The translations under genes and the position numbers were made by a program. 64,000 bases of DNA, from positions 7,626,001 through 7,690,000 of the forward strand of contig NZ_PJMX01000001.1 in NCBI RefSeq assembly GCF_002846415.1, written 5' to 3'. How positions within the stretch are numbered: the first letter of the stretch is position 1; every line of letters begins with the position of its first letter. Shown one piece after another: positions 1 through 8,100 of the stretch. Source of the DNA: Streptomyces sp. TLI_146 (GTDB taxonomy: Bacteria; Actinomycetota; Actinomycetes; Streptomycetales; Streptomycetaceae). The notes under the pieces were generated by a model. That model was not told the DNA's origin. It ran no database searches and saw only the letters and a list, made by a program, of their open reading frames with translations.

Positions 1-3
1 AGG

Positions 4-1449
4 TCAGGCGACTGGCGTCGCCGCCTGTCCGCCGCTCTCGGTGGCGGCCGGATGGATGGTCTCCGAGGGCGGGTTGGCGGTGCGCCGCGCCCACAGCCAG
101 TACAGGGCCGAGGTGATCACCAGGCCCACGATCCACGAGATGTCGGCGCCGTCGAGCTTCTTGGTGATCGCGCCGGTGTACAACTTGGTGGCCAGGAACG
201 GGACCTGCACGGCCACGCCGACGACATAGCAGGTCAGCGCGGTGACGTTCCAGCGCCCGTAGCGGCCGTCCGGGTCGTACAGGGCAGGGATGTCGACGCG
301 TTCGCGGGAGAGCAGGTAGTAGTCGACCAGGTTGATCGCGCTCCACGGCGTGAACACGGTCAGAAGCAGCAGGACGAAGTTCTTGAAGTTGGTCAGGAAG
401 TCGTCGCTGGCGGCGAGCGCGATGACCATCGACACGGCGATGAAGCCGACGATGTAGGCGGCGCGTACGGCGGCCGAGATGCGCGAGCGGCGGTCGAACG
501 CGGTGACGGTGGTCAGGATCGACATGAAACCGCCGTACGCGTTCAGGCAGTTGACGGTCAGCTTCCCGACCACGATCACCAGGTAGATGAGGAACGCCAG
601 GAACGCCGGGCCCGCCAGATCACCGAGGAAACCCACCTGGTCGGGCAGGAACGCCTTGCCCGCGACGGCCGCGGTCAGCGCGCCCAGCGTCATGGCCCAC
701 TGGGACCCGATGACGGAGCCGGCGAAGGTGGACCAGAACGTCGCGCGCGTGCTGGTGTCGCGGGGCAGATAGCGCGAGTAGTCGGCGACGTACGGGCCGA
801 AGGTCAGCTGCCATCCGGCCCCGAGACCCACCGCGAGCAGGAAGGTCGCCGCCTCGAAGCCCTTGTTGCCGACGTGCGCGCCGACGTCGTACTGCGTGAA
901 CAGCCGCACCAGCAGATAACCGAGGCCGAGCGCGCCGACGACGGTCGCGATGCGGCCCGCGATATGGATGAGGCGGTAGCCGGTGACGGCGACCACGGCG
1001 GTCAGCGCCCCGAAGACGAGGATCCCGGCATCCGTGTTGATGTGCAGCATCTCGGACACCGCCTGCCCGGCCAGCACACTGCCGGTCGCGGCGAAGCCGA
1101 GGTACATGAGGATCACCAACACCAGGGGCAGCACCGCGCCGTAGACGCCGAACTGCGCGCGGCTGGAGATCATCTGCGGTACGCCGAGCCGCGGCCCCTG
1201 CGCGGAGTGCAGCGCCATCACGATCCCGCCGAGCACGTTGCCGATCAGCAGCGCGGGTATCGCCCACAGCGCGTCGGCCCCGAAGACGACCGACAGCGCG
1301 CCGTCGACGATCGCGGTGATCTGCATGTTGGCGCCGAACCACAGGGTGAACTGGCTGCGCGGCGTGCCGTGCCGCTCGGTGTCCGGGACGGCTTCGATGG
1401 TCCGCCTCTCCATCGCGAGACGGTCCCCGGGGGCGTGTCGAACCGGCAT
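4..1449 (-). CDS. NCS1-family nucleobase:cation symporter (cytosine/purine permease type)
   Basis: This 481-aa polytopic membrane protein should import a nucleobase or related compound (cytosine, purine, allantoin or hydantoin) with a cation. About twelve hydrophobic helices span the protein, starting near the QFTLWFGAN motif at the end of the hydrophilic N-terminus, which is typical of NCS1 transporters. The family assignment is firm; the substrate is not readable from sequence. I chose the ATG at 1449 because GGGGAGAG lies just upstream, while an in-frame ATG 120 bases further out has no ribosome site and encodes an atypical leader. The gene is monocistronic within the window and diverges from the operon starting at 1751. 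Confidence 0.85.
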   Translation of the reverse strand: MPVRHAPGDRLAMERRTIEAVPDTERHGTPRSQFTLWFGANMQITAIVDGALSVVFGADALWAIPALLIGNVLGGIVMALHSAQGPRLGVPQMISSRAQFGVYGAVLPLVLVILMYLGFAATGSVLAGQAVSEMLHINTDAGILVFGALTAVVAVTGYRLIHIAGRIATVVGALGLGYLLVRLFTQYDVGAHVGNKGFEAATFLLAVGLGAGWQLTFGPYVADYSRYLPRDTSTRATFWSTFAGSVIGSQWAMTLGALTAAVAGKAFLPDQVGFLGDLAGPAFLAFLIYLVIVVGKLTVNCLNAYGGFMSILTTVTAFDRRSRISAAVRAAYIVGFIAVSMVIALAASDDFLTNFKNFVLLLLTVFTPWSAINLVDYYLLSRERVDIPALYDPDGRYGRWNVTALTCYVVGVAVQVPFLATKLYTGAITKKLDGADISWIVGLVITSALYWLWARRTANPPSETIHPAATESGGQAATPVA

Positions 1450-1550
1450 GGTGGTGGCCTCTCCCCGCAGCTGTTCCGGCGTGTTCGGGACGAACTCCGC
1501 CGTTGACCCAGGTGGTGCTGCGCCGAATCTGGCATGGGCATGAACAAACA

Positions 1551-1562
1551 TCAAGATCTTGA
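1551..1562. promoter_or_regulatory. Palindrome upstream of the permease
   Basis: TCAAGATCTTGA is a perfect 12-bp palindrome about 100 bases upstream of the permease start. On the minus strand, the TTGATG formed at its end could act as a -35 element. An operator role is inference only. Confidence 0.35.
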
Positions 1563-1668
1563 ATGGCAAATTTCACGGTGGGGTGTCGGGCCGATGAGGC
1601 GTCCTGGTTCGGGGCGTTGGAACCTCGGGGCCTCTGGGTGCGTCGCCGAGCACATGGATGATCACGAT

Positions 1669-1684
1669 TGAGTACGCGTACTCA
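1669..1684. promoter_or_regulatory. 16-bp palindrome, candidate operator
   Basis: TGAGTACGCGTACTCA is a perfect palindrome about 70 bases upstream of the GTG/ATG-type operon start at 1751. It overlaps a possible -35 element (TTGAGT from 1668), which suits a repressor site. No regulator gene lies beside it, so the binding protein is unknown. Confidence 0.5.
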
Positions 1685-1750
1685 TGGCTGGCCTGAATTC
1701 GCCCTATAGCGTGCCGGAAAGAAGATCAGCAAGGGGGAGGGGCGAGCGTC

Positions 1751-2176
1751 ATGTCCACACCGATCGGTGGTCCCACACGGGGCTTCTGGATCACACCGGG
1801 TGAAGTCCAGAAGGCCGGCGACTCGGCCCGCAAGGTGGCCAAGGACATCCCCGACGAGATCAAGACCCTGTACACGCCGACGGACGCGGCGGTGGCGGGT
1901 CTCGCCGGATTCGAGACGGCCAAGGCGATCGACGACTGCCTGGAGGCGTGGGCGAAGGCGCTGCGCTCGCTGGCGGGCATGGTCGAGGGGGCGGCGGACG
2001 CGGTCGGCTCGTCCAGTACGAGCTTCGTCCGGGAGGACCACGAGCGCGGGAAGTCCTTCCTGGGCTTCGGTCCGTACACCCCGTACGCGCCGGGCGTCAC
2101 GGCGCCGGGGGCGCACAGCTCGTACACCCCCTACCCGGGAGTGACCCTCCCGCCGCCGTCGAACGGAGGGCACTGA
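1751..2176 (+). CDS. Small WXG100-like helical protein with proline/tyrosine-rich tail
   Basis: A 141-aa protein with no signal peptide. Residues 15-90 form an alpha-helical, alanine-rich region resembling the small helical hairpins of the WXG100/EsxA class. The tail (about 100-141) is rich in Pro, Gly, Ser and Tyr, with two copies of an SYTPY/PYTPY-like motif. GGGGGAGGGG precedes the ATG. The stop is only 3 bases before the next gene, a DUF1023 hydrolase, so the two are cotranscribed and may interact. A role as chaperone or co-exported partner of the hydrolase is inference. I do not recognise a named family with certainty. Confidence 0.6.
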   Translation: MSTPIGGPTRGFWITPGEVQKAGDSARKVAKDIPDEIKTLYTPTDAAVAGLAGFETAKAIDDCLEAWAKALRSLAGMVEGAADAVGSSSTSFVREDHERGKSFLGFGPYTPYAPGVTAPGAHSSYTPYPGVTLPPPSNGGH

Positions 2177-2179
2177 CGC

Positions 2180-3898
2180 ATGAGGGTCTCGCAACTCCGG
2201 GACGCCAAACCGCTTCTGCTGACGGACGCGGGGGACGCCTGGGACAAGCTGGCGGAGAAGTTCGCCACCCACACCGCCGACTGCGGCAAGTATCTGCACC
2301 AGCCCCTCCAGCAGGGCAACTGGGGCGGGATCGCCGCCGAGTCCGCCGCCGACCGGCTCGCCCGGATGCAGCGCGACCTGGTGGTGGCGAAGAAGGAACT
2401 CGACGCCGTGGGAACGGTGTTGAGGGCGTGCGGTGAGGAGTTCGCCGCGCAGCAGGGCAAGCTGACGAACGCGATCGCGGACGCCACGGGGGCCGGGTAC
2501 AGCGTCGCGGACGACGGCAAGGTCACCGCGCCGAGCGTCGACACCGCCGGGATGAAGCCAGGCGACGTGGCGATGATGCAGCGCGACCAGGCCACCCGCG
2601 CGCAGGGGTACGCCGACCGCATAGGCGACGCCCTGACGGCGGCGCAGAAGGCCGACAAGGAGTACGCGGCGGCCGTCAAGCTCTTCACCGACGCGGCCAA
2701 CCGCTGCGCGAAGGGCGACTGGAGCGCGGGTTTCGTGGAGCTGGCGAAGGCGGACGAGCTCAACCGCGAGCTGCTGCACGAGCTCGGCATGCCGGACGCC
2801 AAGGGCTCACCCGCCGCCGTACAGCAGTGGTGGGCGCAGCTGTCCCCCAGCCTCCAGGCCGAGCTGATCCAGGACTACCCGCAGCAGATCGGCAACCGCG
2901 ACGGCATCCCGGCCGCCGACCGCGACAAGGCCAACCGGACGTATCTGCCGATGCTGCTGAACAGCCTGGAGGCGGAGTACGCGGGCGCGGACGGCGACAA
3001 GGCGAAGGCCCTCAAGGACAAGATCGATGGGCTTCAGGGCATCAAGAAGCAGCTGGCGGCGGAGGGCGAGCCGCGCCCGTACCTGCTGGGCATCGGCTCG
3101 GAGGGCAAGGGCCGGGCCATCGTCGCCTTCGGCAACCCGGACACGTCGAAGAACGTCTCCGCGTACGTACCGGGGCTCAACACCAAGCTGAGCGGCCACT
3201 TCGCGGCGTCGGACGTGGACCGGGCCCGGAACGTGGCGACCATGGCGAACAAGATGTACCCCGACACCACGACCTCCTCGATGGTGTGGCTGGGCTACGA
3301 CTGTCCGCAGCTCGACAGTTTCTCGTGGTCGGCGACGGACGTGATGAGCAAGGACGACGCGAAGGCGGGAGCTCCGGCGTACGACAGGTTCCTGAGCGGC
3401 CTCAGAGCCACCCACGAGTCCGGCTCGCCGCATGTGACCGCCATCGGCCACTCGTACGGCTCGCTCACGGTGGGCCAGGCGACACAGCAGCCCGGCGGTA
3501 TCCCGGCGGACGACGTGGTCCTGGTCGGCAGCCCCGGCGTGGGCGTGAACAAGGCGTCCGACCTGGGGGTGGGGGCGGACCATGTGTACATAGGCGCGGC
3601 GGAGAACGACCAGGTCACCTATCTCCCGTCGCCGAACCTCCTGGAGTACGTGGCACCGGGAAGCGAGTACGGCCCGAAGAAGAACTGGTTCGGCACGGAC
3701 CCCGCGGACAACCACTTCGGCGGCCACCACTTCGCCGTGGCCCCGGGCAAGGACACGGGCCTGACGGGCTTGGCGACGGGTGACCTCCCCGCGCACTCGA
3801 TCTACTTCGACCCCGACGCGGGCGGCGACTCCCTCCCCAACATCGCGAGCGTGGTGACGGGCCACGGCGACCAGATCAAGACGACGGCACCGCGATGA
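2180..3898 (+). CDS. DUF1023-type alpha/beta hydrolase with helical N-terminal domain
   Basis: This 572-aa protein has two parts. Residues 1-200 are helical and charged, resembling the WXG-like N-termini of actinobacterial exported proteins. Residues 210-560 form an alpha/beta hydrolase of the DUF1023 family: WWAQLSP at 217-223 is typical, GHSYG holds the nucleophile Ser425, and the acid and base are probably Asp477 and His539. There is no Sec signal, so any export would have to use a non-classical (type VII-like) route. The substrate is unknown; an ester or lipid is plausible. Its start follows the small helical protein by 3 bases, and its stop overlaps the lipoprotein start (ATGA), so all three form an operon. 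Confidence 0.8.
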   Translation: MRVSQLRDAKPLLLTDAGDAWDKLAEKFATHTADCGKYLHQPLQQGNWGGIAAESAADRLARMQRDLVVAKKELDAVGTVLRACGEEFAAQQGKLTNAIADATGAGYSVADDGKVTAPSVDTAGMKPGDVAMMQRDQATRAQGYADRIGDALTAAQKADKEYAAAVKLFTDAANRCAKGDWSAGFVELAKADELNRELLHELGMPDAKGSPAAVQQWWAQLSPSLQAELIQDYPQQIGNRDGIPAADRDKANRTYLPMLLNSLEAEYAGADGDKAKALKDKIDGLQGIKKQLAAEGEPRPYLLGIGSEGKGRAIVAFGNPDTSKNVSAYVPGLNTKLSGHFAASDVDRARNVATMANKMYPDTTTSSMVWLGYDCPQLDSFSWSATDVMSKDDAKAGAPAYDRFLSGLRATHESGSPHVTAIGHSYGSLTVGQATQQPGGIPADDVVLVGSPGVGVNKASDLGVGADHVYIGAAENDQVTYLPSPNLLEYVAPGSEYGPKKNWFGTDPADNHFGGHHFAVAPGKDTGLTGLATGDLPAHSIYFDPDAGGDSLPNIASVVTGHGDQIKTTAPR

Positions 3899-4503
3899 GG
3901 CGGGGGGTGGGTTGCGTGTTCGTGATGACGGTCCTGGCGGCGCTGACGGCGTGCGAGCCGGACGGAGCCGGGCAGGCGAAGAGCGACCAGTCGGTACGAC
4001 AGACGCAGAAGGCATCGACGATGGACATGCAGCAGGCGGGCGAGGGCTCGGAGAAGATCCTGGACGACACACTGGCGGCGATCCGGCCGCCGGTGAAGTG
4101 GGCGTACGGCGCCCCCATGCGGGAGGCGTGCAGCACCGACCTCAACGAGCCGACGGGCAGGACGACGGTCACCCGCAGCCGCAACCTCCTGACGGTGGTA
4201 GCCCCCCACCGCCGCGGCAGCCTCCTGGGCGTGGTCCAGCGCCACTGGGAGCAGCAGGGCTTCAAGGTCACGAGCGTGCGCAACGACGAGTCGATGCCCT
4301 GGCTCCGCGCCACCCGCCCGGACGGTTTCAGCGTGTCGCTGCAGGTGGGAAGCGTGGGGAACGTGTTCATCAGCGCGAGCTTCGGCTGCGCGCGGGACTC
4401 GGCGATGACGTATCCGGCTGGTACGCCGGGGCAGCCCGGGGGCCCTCGGGCGGAGCAACTCCGGCCTACGGAACGGTCGGAGTTCTGGTCGGCGGAGGGG
4501 TGA
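3895..4503 (+). CDS. Small lipoprotein, third gene of the hydrolase operon
   Basis: A 202-aa protein with a lipoprotein signal: positive N-terminus, short hydrophobic stretch, and a lipobox LTAC ending at Cys20. The mature part is hydrophilic and shows no catalytic motif I recognise. Translation is coupled to the hydrolase by a 4-base ATGA overlap. Because it is anchored outside the membrane and made with a possibly exported hydrolase, it could be a partner, substrate-binding factor or inhibitor. That is inference from the operon only. Confidence 0.7.
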   Translation: MRRGVGCVFVMTVLAALTACEPDGAGQAKSDQSVRQTQKASTMDMQQAGEGSEKILDDTLAAIRPPVKWAYGAPMREACSTDLNEPTGRTTVTRSRNLLTVVAPHRRGSLLGVVQRHWEQQGFKVTSVRNDESMPWLRATRPDGFSVSLQVGSVGNVFISASFGCARDSAMTYPAGTPGQPGGPRAEQLRPTERSEFWSAEG

Positions 4504-4851
4504 GGGGATCGGGGCTACAGCGGTTGCACCCCCGTTGACCAGGAAAAACCACACGGACGGCCCCGCTGCCACGCCGACCTGGCCCGCCCCGAGTCGGACC
4601 ACCGCACCGTCGAGGCCATAGCCGCCCGCTGGGGTTTCGCCAGCGCCACCGCTTTCGGCCGTGCGTTCCGGAACACGTACGGGATCACCCCCGGCGAACA
4701 CCGCGCAGCCGCCCGGTCCTTCAGTACGGCACCAACTGTCCAGCAGCCCCGCACGTCTGAAGTCGACCGCGACCGACCGGGCCGGGAACGAAGAGGCGGC
4801 CCCAAGCGGCACCCGCATCACCGCGATCCGGCTGCCCCTCCCACCAGGTAG
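4504..4851 (+). pseudogene. Remnant of an AraC-family regulator (C-terminal HTH)
   Basis: The frame that continues after the lipoprotein stop is open to the TAG at 4849 but has no start codon. From about 4567 it encodes the end of an AraC/XylS DNA-binding domain, including VEAIAARWGF, FGRAFRNTYG and TPGEHR, which cover the second helix-turn-helix. The first HTH and the ligand-binding domain are missing, so this is a decayed 3' fragment. It reads as a scar of an old rearrangement at the end of the operon. Confidence 0.75.
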
Positions 4852-4873
4852 GAGTGCGCGGACGTCTGCCCGG

Positions 4874-5062
4874 TCATGTGACGGCTCTCGCCGCATCGAT
4901 CATCGCGCCGGTCGTCAGCAGGACGACCGGGAGGACGATCAGCAGGAAGGCCATGGCCCAGCCCGTCCGTGCCGTGGTCCTGCTCGCGATCCTCCGGCAC
5001 AGCAGGGTCACCGGCACGAGGTAGAGGATCGCGGCGAAGAAGGCGACGTACAGGATGCCCAT
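4874..5062 (-). CDS. Small two-helix membrane protein
   Basis: A 62-aa protein with two hydrophobic segments (about residues 1-20 and 36-55) separated by a basic loop containing RRIASRTTAR. I chose the ATG at 5062 because GGAG lies 8 bases upstream; a GTG at 5086 is possible but has no ribosome site. No family is recognised. It starts just after the terminator of the large minus-strand gene, so it probably has its own promoter or depends on read-through. Confidence 0.55.
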   Translation of the reverse strand: MGILYVAFFAAILYLVPVTLLCRRIASRTTARTGWAMAFLLIVLPVVLLTTGAMIDAARAVT

Positions 5063-5092
5063 GAGGAGTTCTCCGATGGTGTGCACGAGGAG

Positions 5093-5125
5093 AAAAAGGG
5101 GGGTGGCCTGTAACGGCCGCCCCCC
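5093..5125 (-). terminator. Rho-independent terminator of the NocE-like gene
   Basis: GGGGGGTGGCC (5098-5108) and GGCCGCCCCCC (5115-5125) form an 11-bp stem with one G-T pair and a 6-base loop. On the minus strand the stem is followed directly by five T residues (5093-5097). It lies about 35 bases past the stop of the gene ending at 5161. Confidence 0.8.
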
Positions 5126-5160
5126 TCTCCTCGCATTACATCACGCGATGGCCGACACGG

Positions 5161-8100
5161 TCACCGGGTGAGAGGGGCAGTGAACTCGTTGGCCGGGTCG
5201 TCGCAGTGGACCACCTTGTTCGGCCGGTTTCCCGGGCCGTCACCGATGATCGGTGCCGGGGCGTCGACCCCCCACGGGTTGCCGCCACTGCCACGGGTGG
5301 CCGCCGAGCAGGTTGCATAGGCGTTGCCGTTGGGAGCGGTGGCGGGGAAGTTGGAGAAGTTCCTCCAGTCTCCGCCGTTGATCCGGTGGTTCGACGGGCG
5401 GCCGAGGTTGTCGGTCAGCTGGTCGTCGACGTACAGGTACAGGTCGGGCATGTAGGACTGGAAGACGATGCCGTTGGACGGAGTGGCGTCGCTGTTCCTC
5501 TGCAGGTGCATCGGCTTCACGGACCCGTCGGCGCAGAAGGCCGCAGCGATGTCCTGCCAGATCGGAGGCGCATTGCCGATCATGGAGCCGCCCATGTTGT
5601 TGTTCCAGGACCCGGAGTTCTTGAAGAACATCGCGTAGACGTCTCCGGCGAACCGCTTCACCGCGTGGTTGGCCTTCAGGCTCGCGTTGACCTTGTCCAC
5701 CCACGCCTTGACGTTGTCGTTGATCGACTTGTGGCCGATCATGGCGCGGTAGCCGTGCACACCGCCGCCGACGGCACGGAAGTCGACGCACTGCTTGGCG
5801 TCGTCGATGCGTGCCCCGCGGAAGTGCGGGAAGTATGCCTGGCCCGGAGTGTCCCCGTCCGTGTAGGGGTGGGAGGTGTGGACGTTGCCGTATTCCAGCG
5901 CGTCCTGGGTGGTGTAGTCGATGTCCGGCGCCGGAATCCCGTAGTCCGCCTCGATCGTCTTCATGATCTTGGTCACGAAGTGGGGCAGATGGGCGTTGCC
6001 GACGCGGGCCCGGTAGTTCGACCCGGCACTGCCGTCAACGATCTTCCCGTCCTCGCCGACCACGAACGTCACGTTCACATCAGACTTGATCTTGTAGCTG
6101 TTCGGGTCCCGGTACGCCTCGGAGGCGGGCTTGGACACGTCCGGACGCAGGTTGGACATGGCCATCCATACGGGAATCGACATCGCGGGGGCGGAGCCGT
6201 CTGCGCGCGGAGCCGACCCGCCCGCCCTGATGTCCTTGGCCCACTGATCGGCCGCGTCCCACGTCTGCTGCCCCGTGCACTCGCCCACGGCCTGGGCCGT
6301 CGGGCAGCGCGCCTCGGAGGACAGACCGCGGGCGTCGGCTCCCTCCGGGTTGTTCCACAGCGGCCCCTTGTCGGCCAGGCCCAGCCCCCAGTCGTAGAGG
6401 GCCTTCATGGACCGCACGGGCGAGTTGATCTCCGTCGACACCGGCCAGTTGGAGTTCAGCTCCTGGTTCGGGTCGAAGATCGCGGCCGCTGTCAGGGAGC
6501 GTTGGACGAACCTGCCCTTGATCGGCTTGAAGGCGACGGAGTTCCAGGCGATGTCGCGGTCGGCGGTGGCCCCCTTCGAGTAGTTCGTCAGTGTCACCTT
6601 CGGCGTGGAGGTGAACTTGTACGCGCCCAGCGGCACCCACTGGCCGTTGTTCGCGTCCTGGTCGACGTACCGCTCGTACGGGCCGCCGACAGCGCCGCTG
6701 ATGACGTACTTCGCGTCCTTGGTCTGCGCTCCGGTGTCGGGGATGTAGGCGTAGACGGCTGCGAGGTCGTACGTCTTGCCCGCCGTCCACTCGCCTCCGA
6801 TCGTCATCCGGTTGCCGTCGCCGCCGAGGTGGTTCTCGTCACGGGTGTGGGTGTACCAGAAGTGGCCGCCGTGGCCGCCGCCGATCGCATGCAGATCGGC
6901 CTTCGCCTCGTAGTGCTGGTCCCAGTCGGGATGGAAGGTGAACTGGAACGTGCCCGTCGACGCCGCCGCCCCGCAAGCCGACCACGTCGGTGTGCCGGTG
7001 GGGATGGAGGTGACGACGTCGGAGCCCGCCGGGGTGCCGGCGCACACCGGAGTGCCGTTCTTCAGCCGGTAGCCCCGGCCGGGCTCGGCGCGCAGGGTCT
7101 GGTACTTGATGTTCTCGTGCCCGCACGTCTGGTCACAGTCGGGCTTCCACGTCGCGTTCTCCTGGTTCCACCAGAACTGCCGGTAGCAGGCCTCGTCCGG
7201 GCAGTCGACCGGGCTGGCGGGGTTGCAGTTGTTCTTCGTATTGCAGAAGGTGCTGATCGGCGGGCTGACGCGGGAGCGGTCGGGGACGGTGGTCCACCAG
7301 GCGGGGTTGAAGCCGGCGGAGTTGAACCCCGATTCGCCCTTCCAGTCCTGGCGGCCGTCGGTGCCGTAGGAGAAGCCGGTGTCGATGGACCAGGCGGACC
7401 AGCCCATCACCTTCATCTCGTACGGCCAGTACTGCGGGGTAGCCGCGTCACGGATGTTGTTCGAGTTGAGGCTCACATCCATGAACGGGTGGTCCCAGGC
7501 GCCCTTCTTGTACATGGGGTTGGCGGGGTTGTTGTACCAGCCCAGGCCCCAGCTGCCGCCGTTCTGGCCGGCCGCCGATTTGGGGTTGAAGCCGAGGTTG
7601 TAGTTCCAGGCCGCCGTGAACCAGTTCTCCACGCGGGAGGGATCGTCGTTGTTGACGGTGATCTTCTGCCCGTCGGCGTGCACCTCGTTCCACTTGTCGG
7701 TGAGGATCTTCATGGAGGCGGCGATGTTGGTGGCGTAGTCGACGGCGATCGCCTTCTGCAGCGCCGGCTCAAGGCTCGTTTCGCCGGTCTTCTCGTGCCC
7801 CTTCAGACGCATGCCGTCGGTGACCTGGCCGACGCCGTAACCGCAGTCGGACTTGTCCCAGTTGATGCGCCAGTAGCCGAGCAGGGTGTCCTTCGTGCTG
7901 TGGCCGTAGTAGCCGTCCACGGCTGCCAGCGGGCTGCCCATCTGGCCGGGGACCGCGCCGGACTCGGCCTGCCACAGGTTGGACTCCTGCGCCAGGATGC
8001 CGAGCAGCACGTTGGCGGGGATCCGGCCGCCTCCCTTCAGCTCCGGGCGGGGGAACAGGCCCTGCGGGTCGATCGAAAGGAGCCCGGCCTGGCCGCGGTA

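Larger units (their letters stand above)
1450..1750. other. Divergent intergenic region, permease / WXG-hydrolase operon
   Basis: About 300 bases without a gene. They hold the leader of the permease on the minus strand and the promoter zone of the operon starting at 1751. Two perfect palindromes are visible, at 1551-1562 and 1669-1684, one nearer each gene, so the two transcripts may be controlled separately. I see no RNA gene here. Confidence 0.6.

Noticed and set aside
4504..4851. AraC fragment as the 3' part of a fused lipoprotein-regulator gene
   Set aside because: A stop codon (4501-4503) separates them in the same frame, and no shift joins them. A remnant is the simpler reading.
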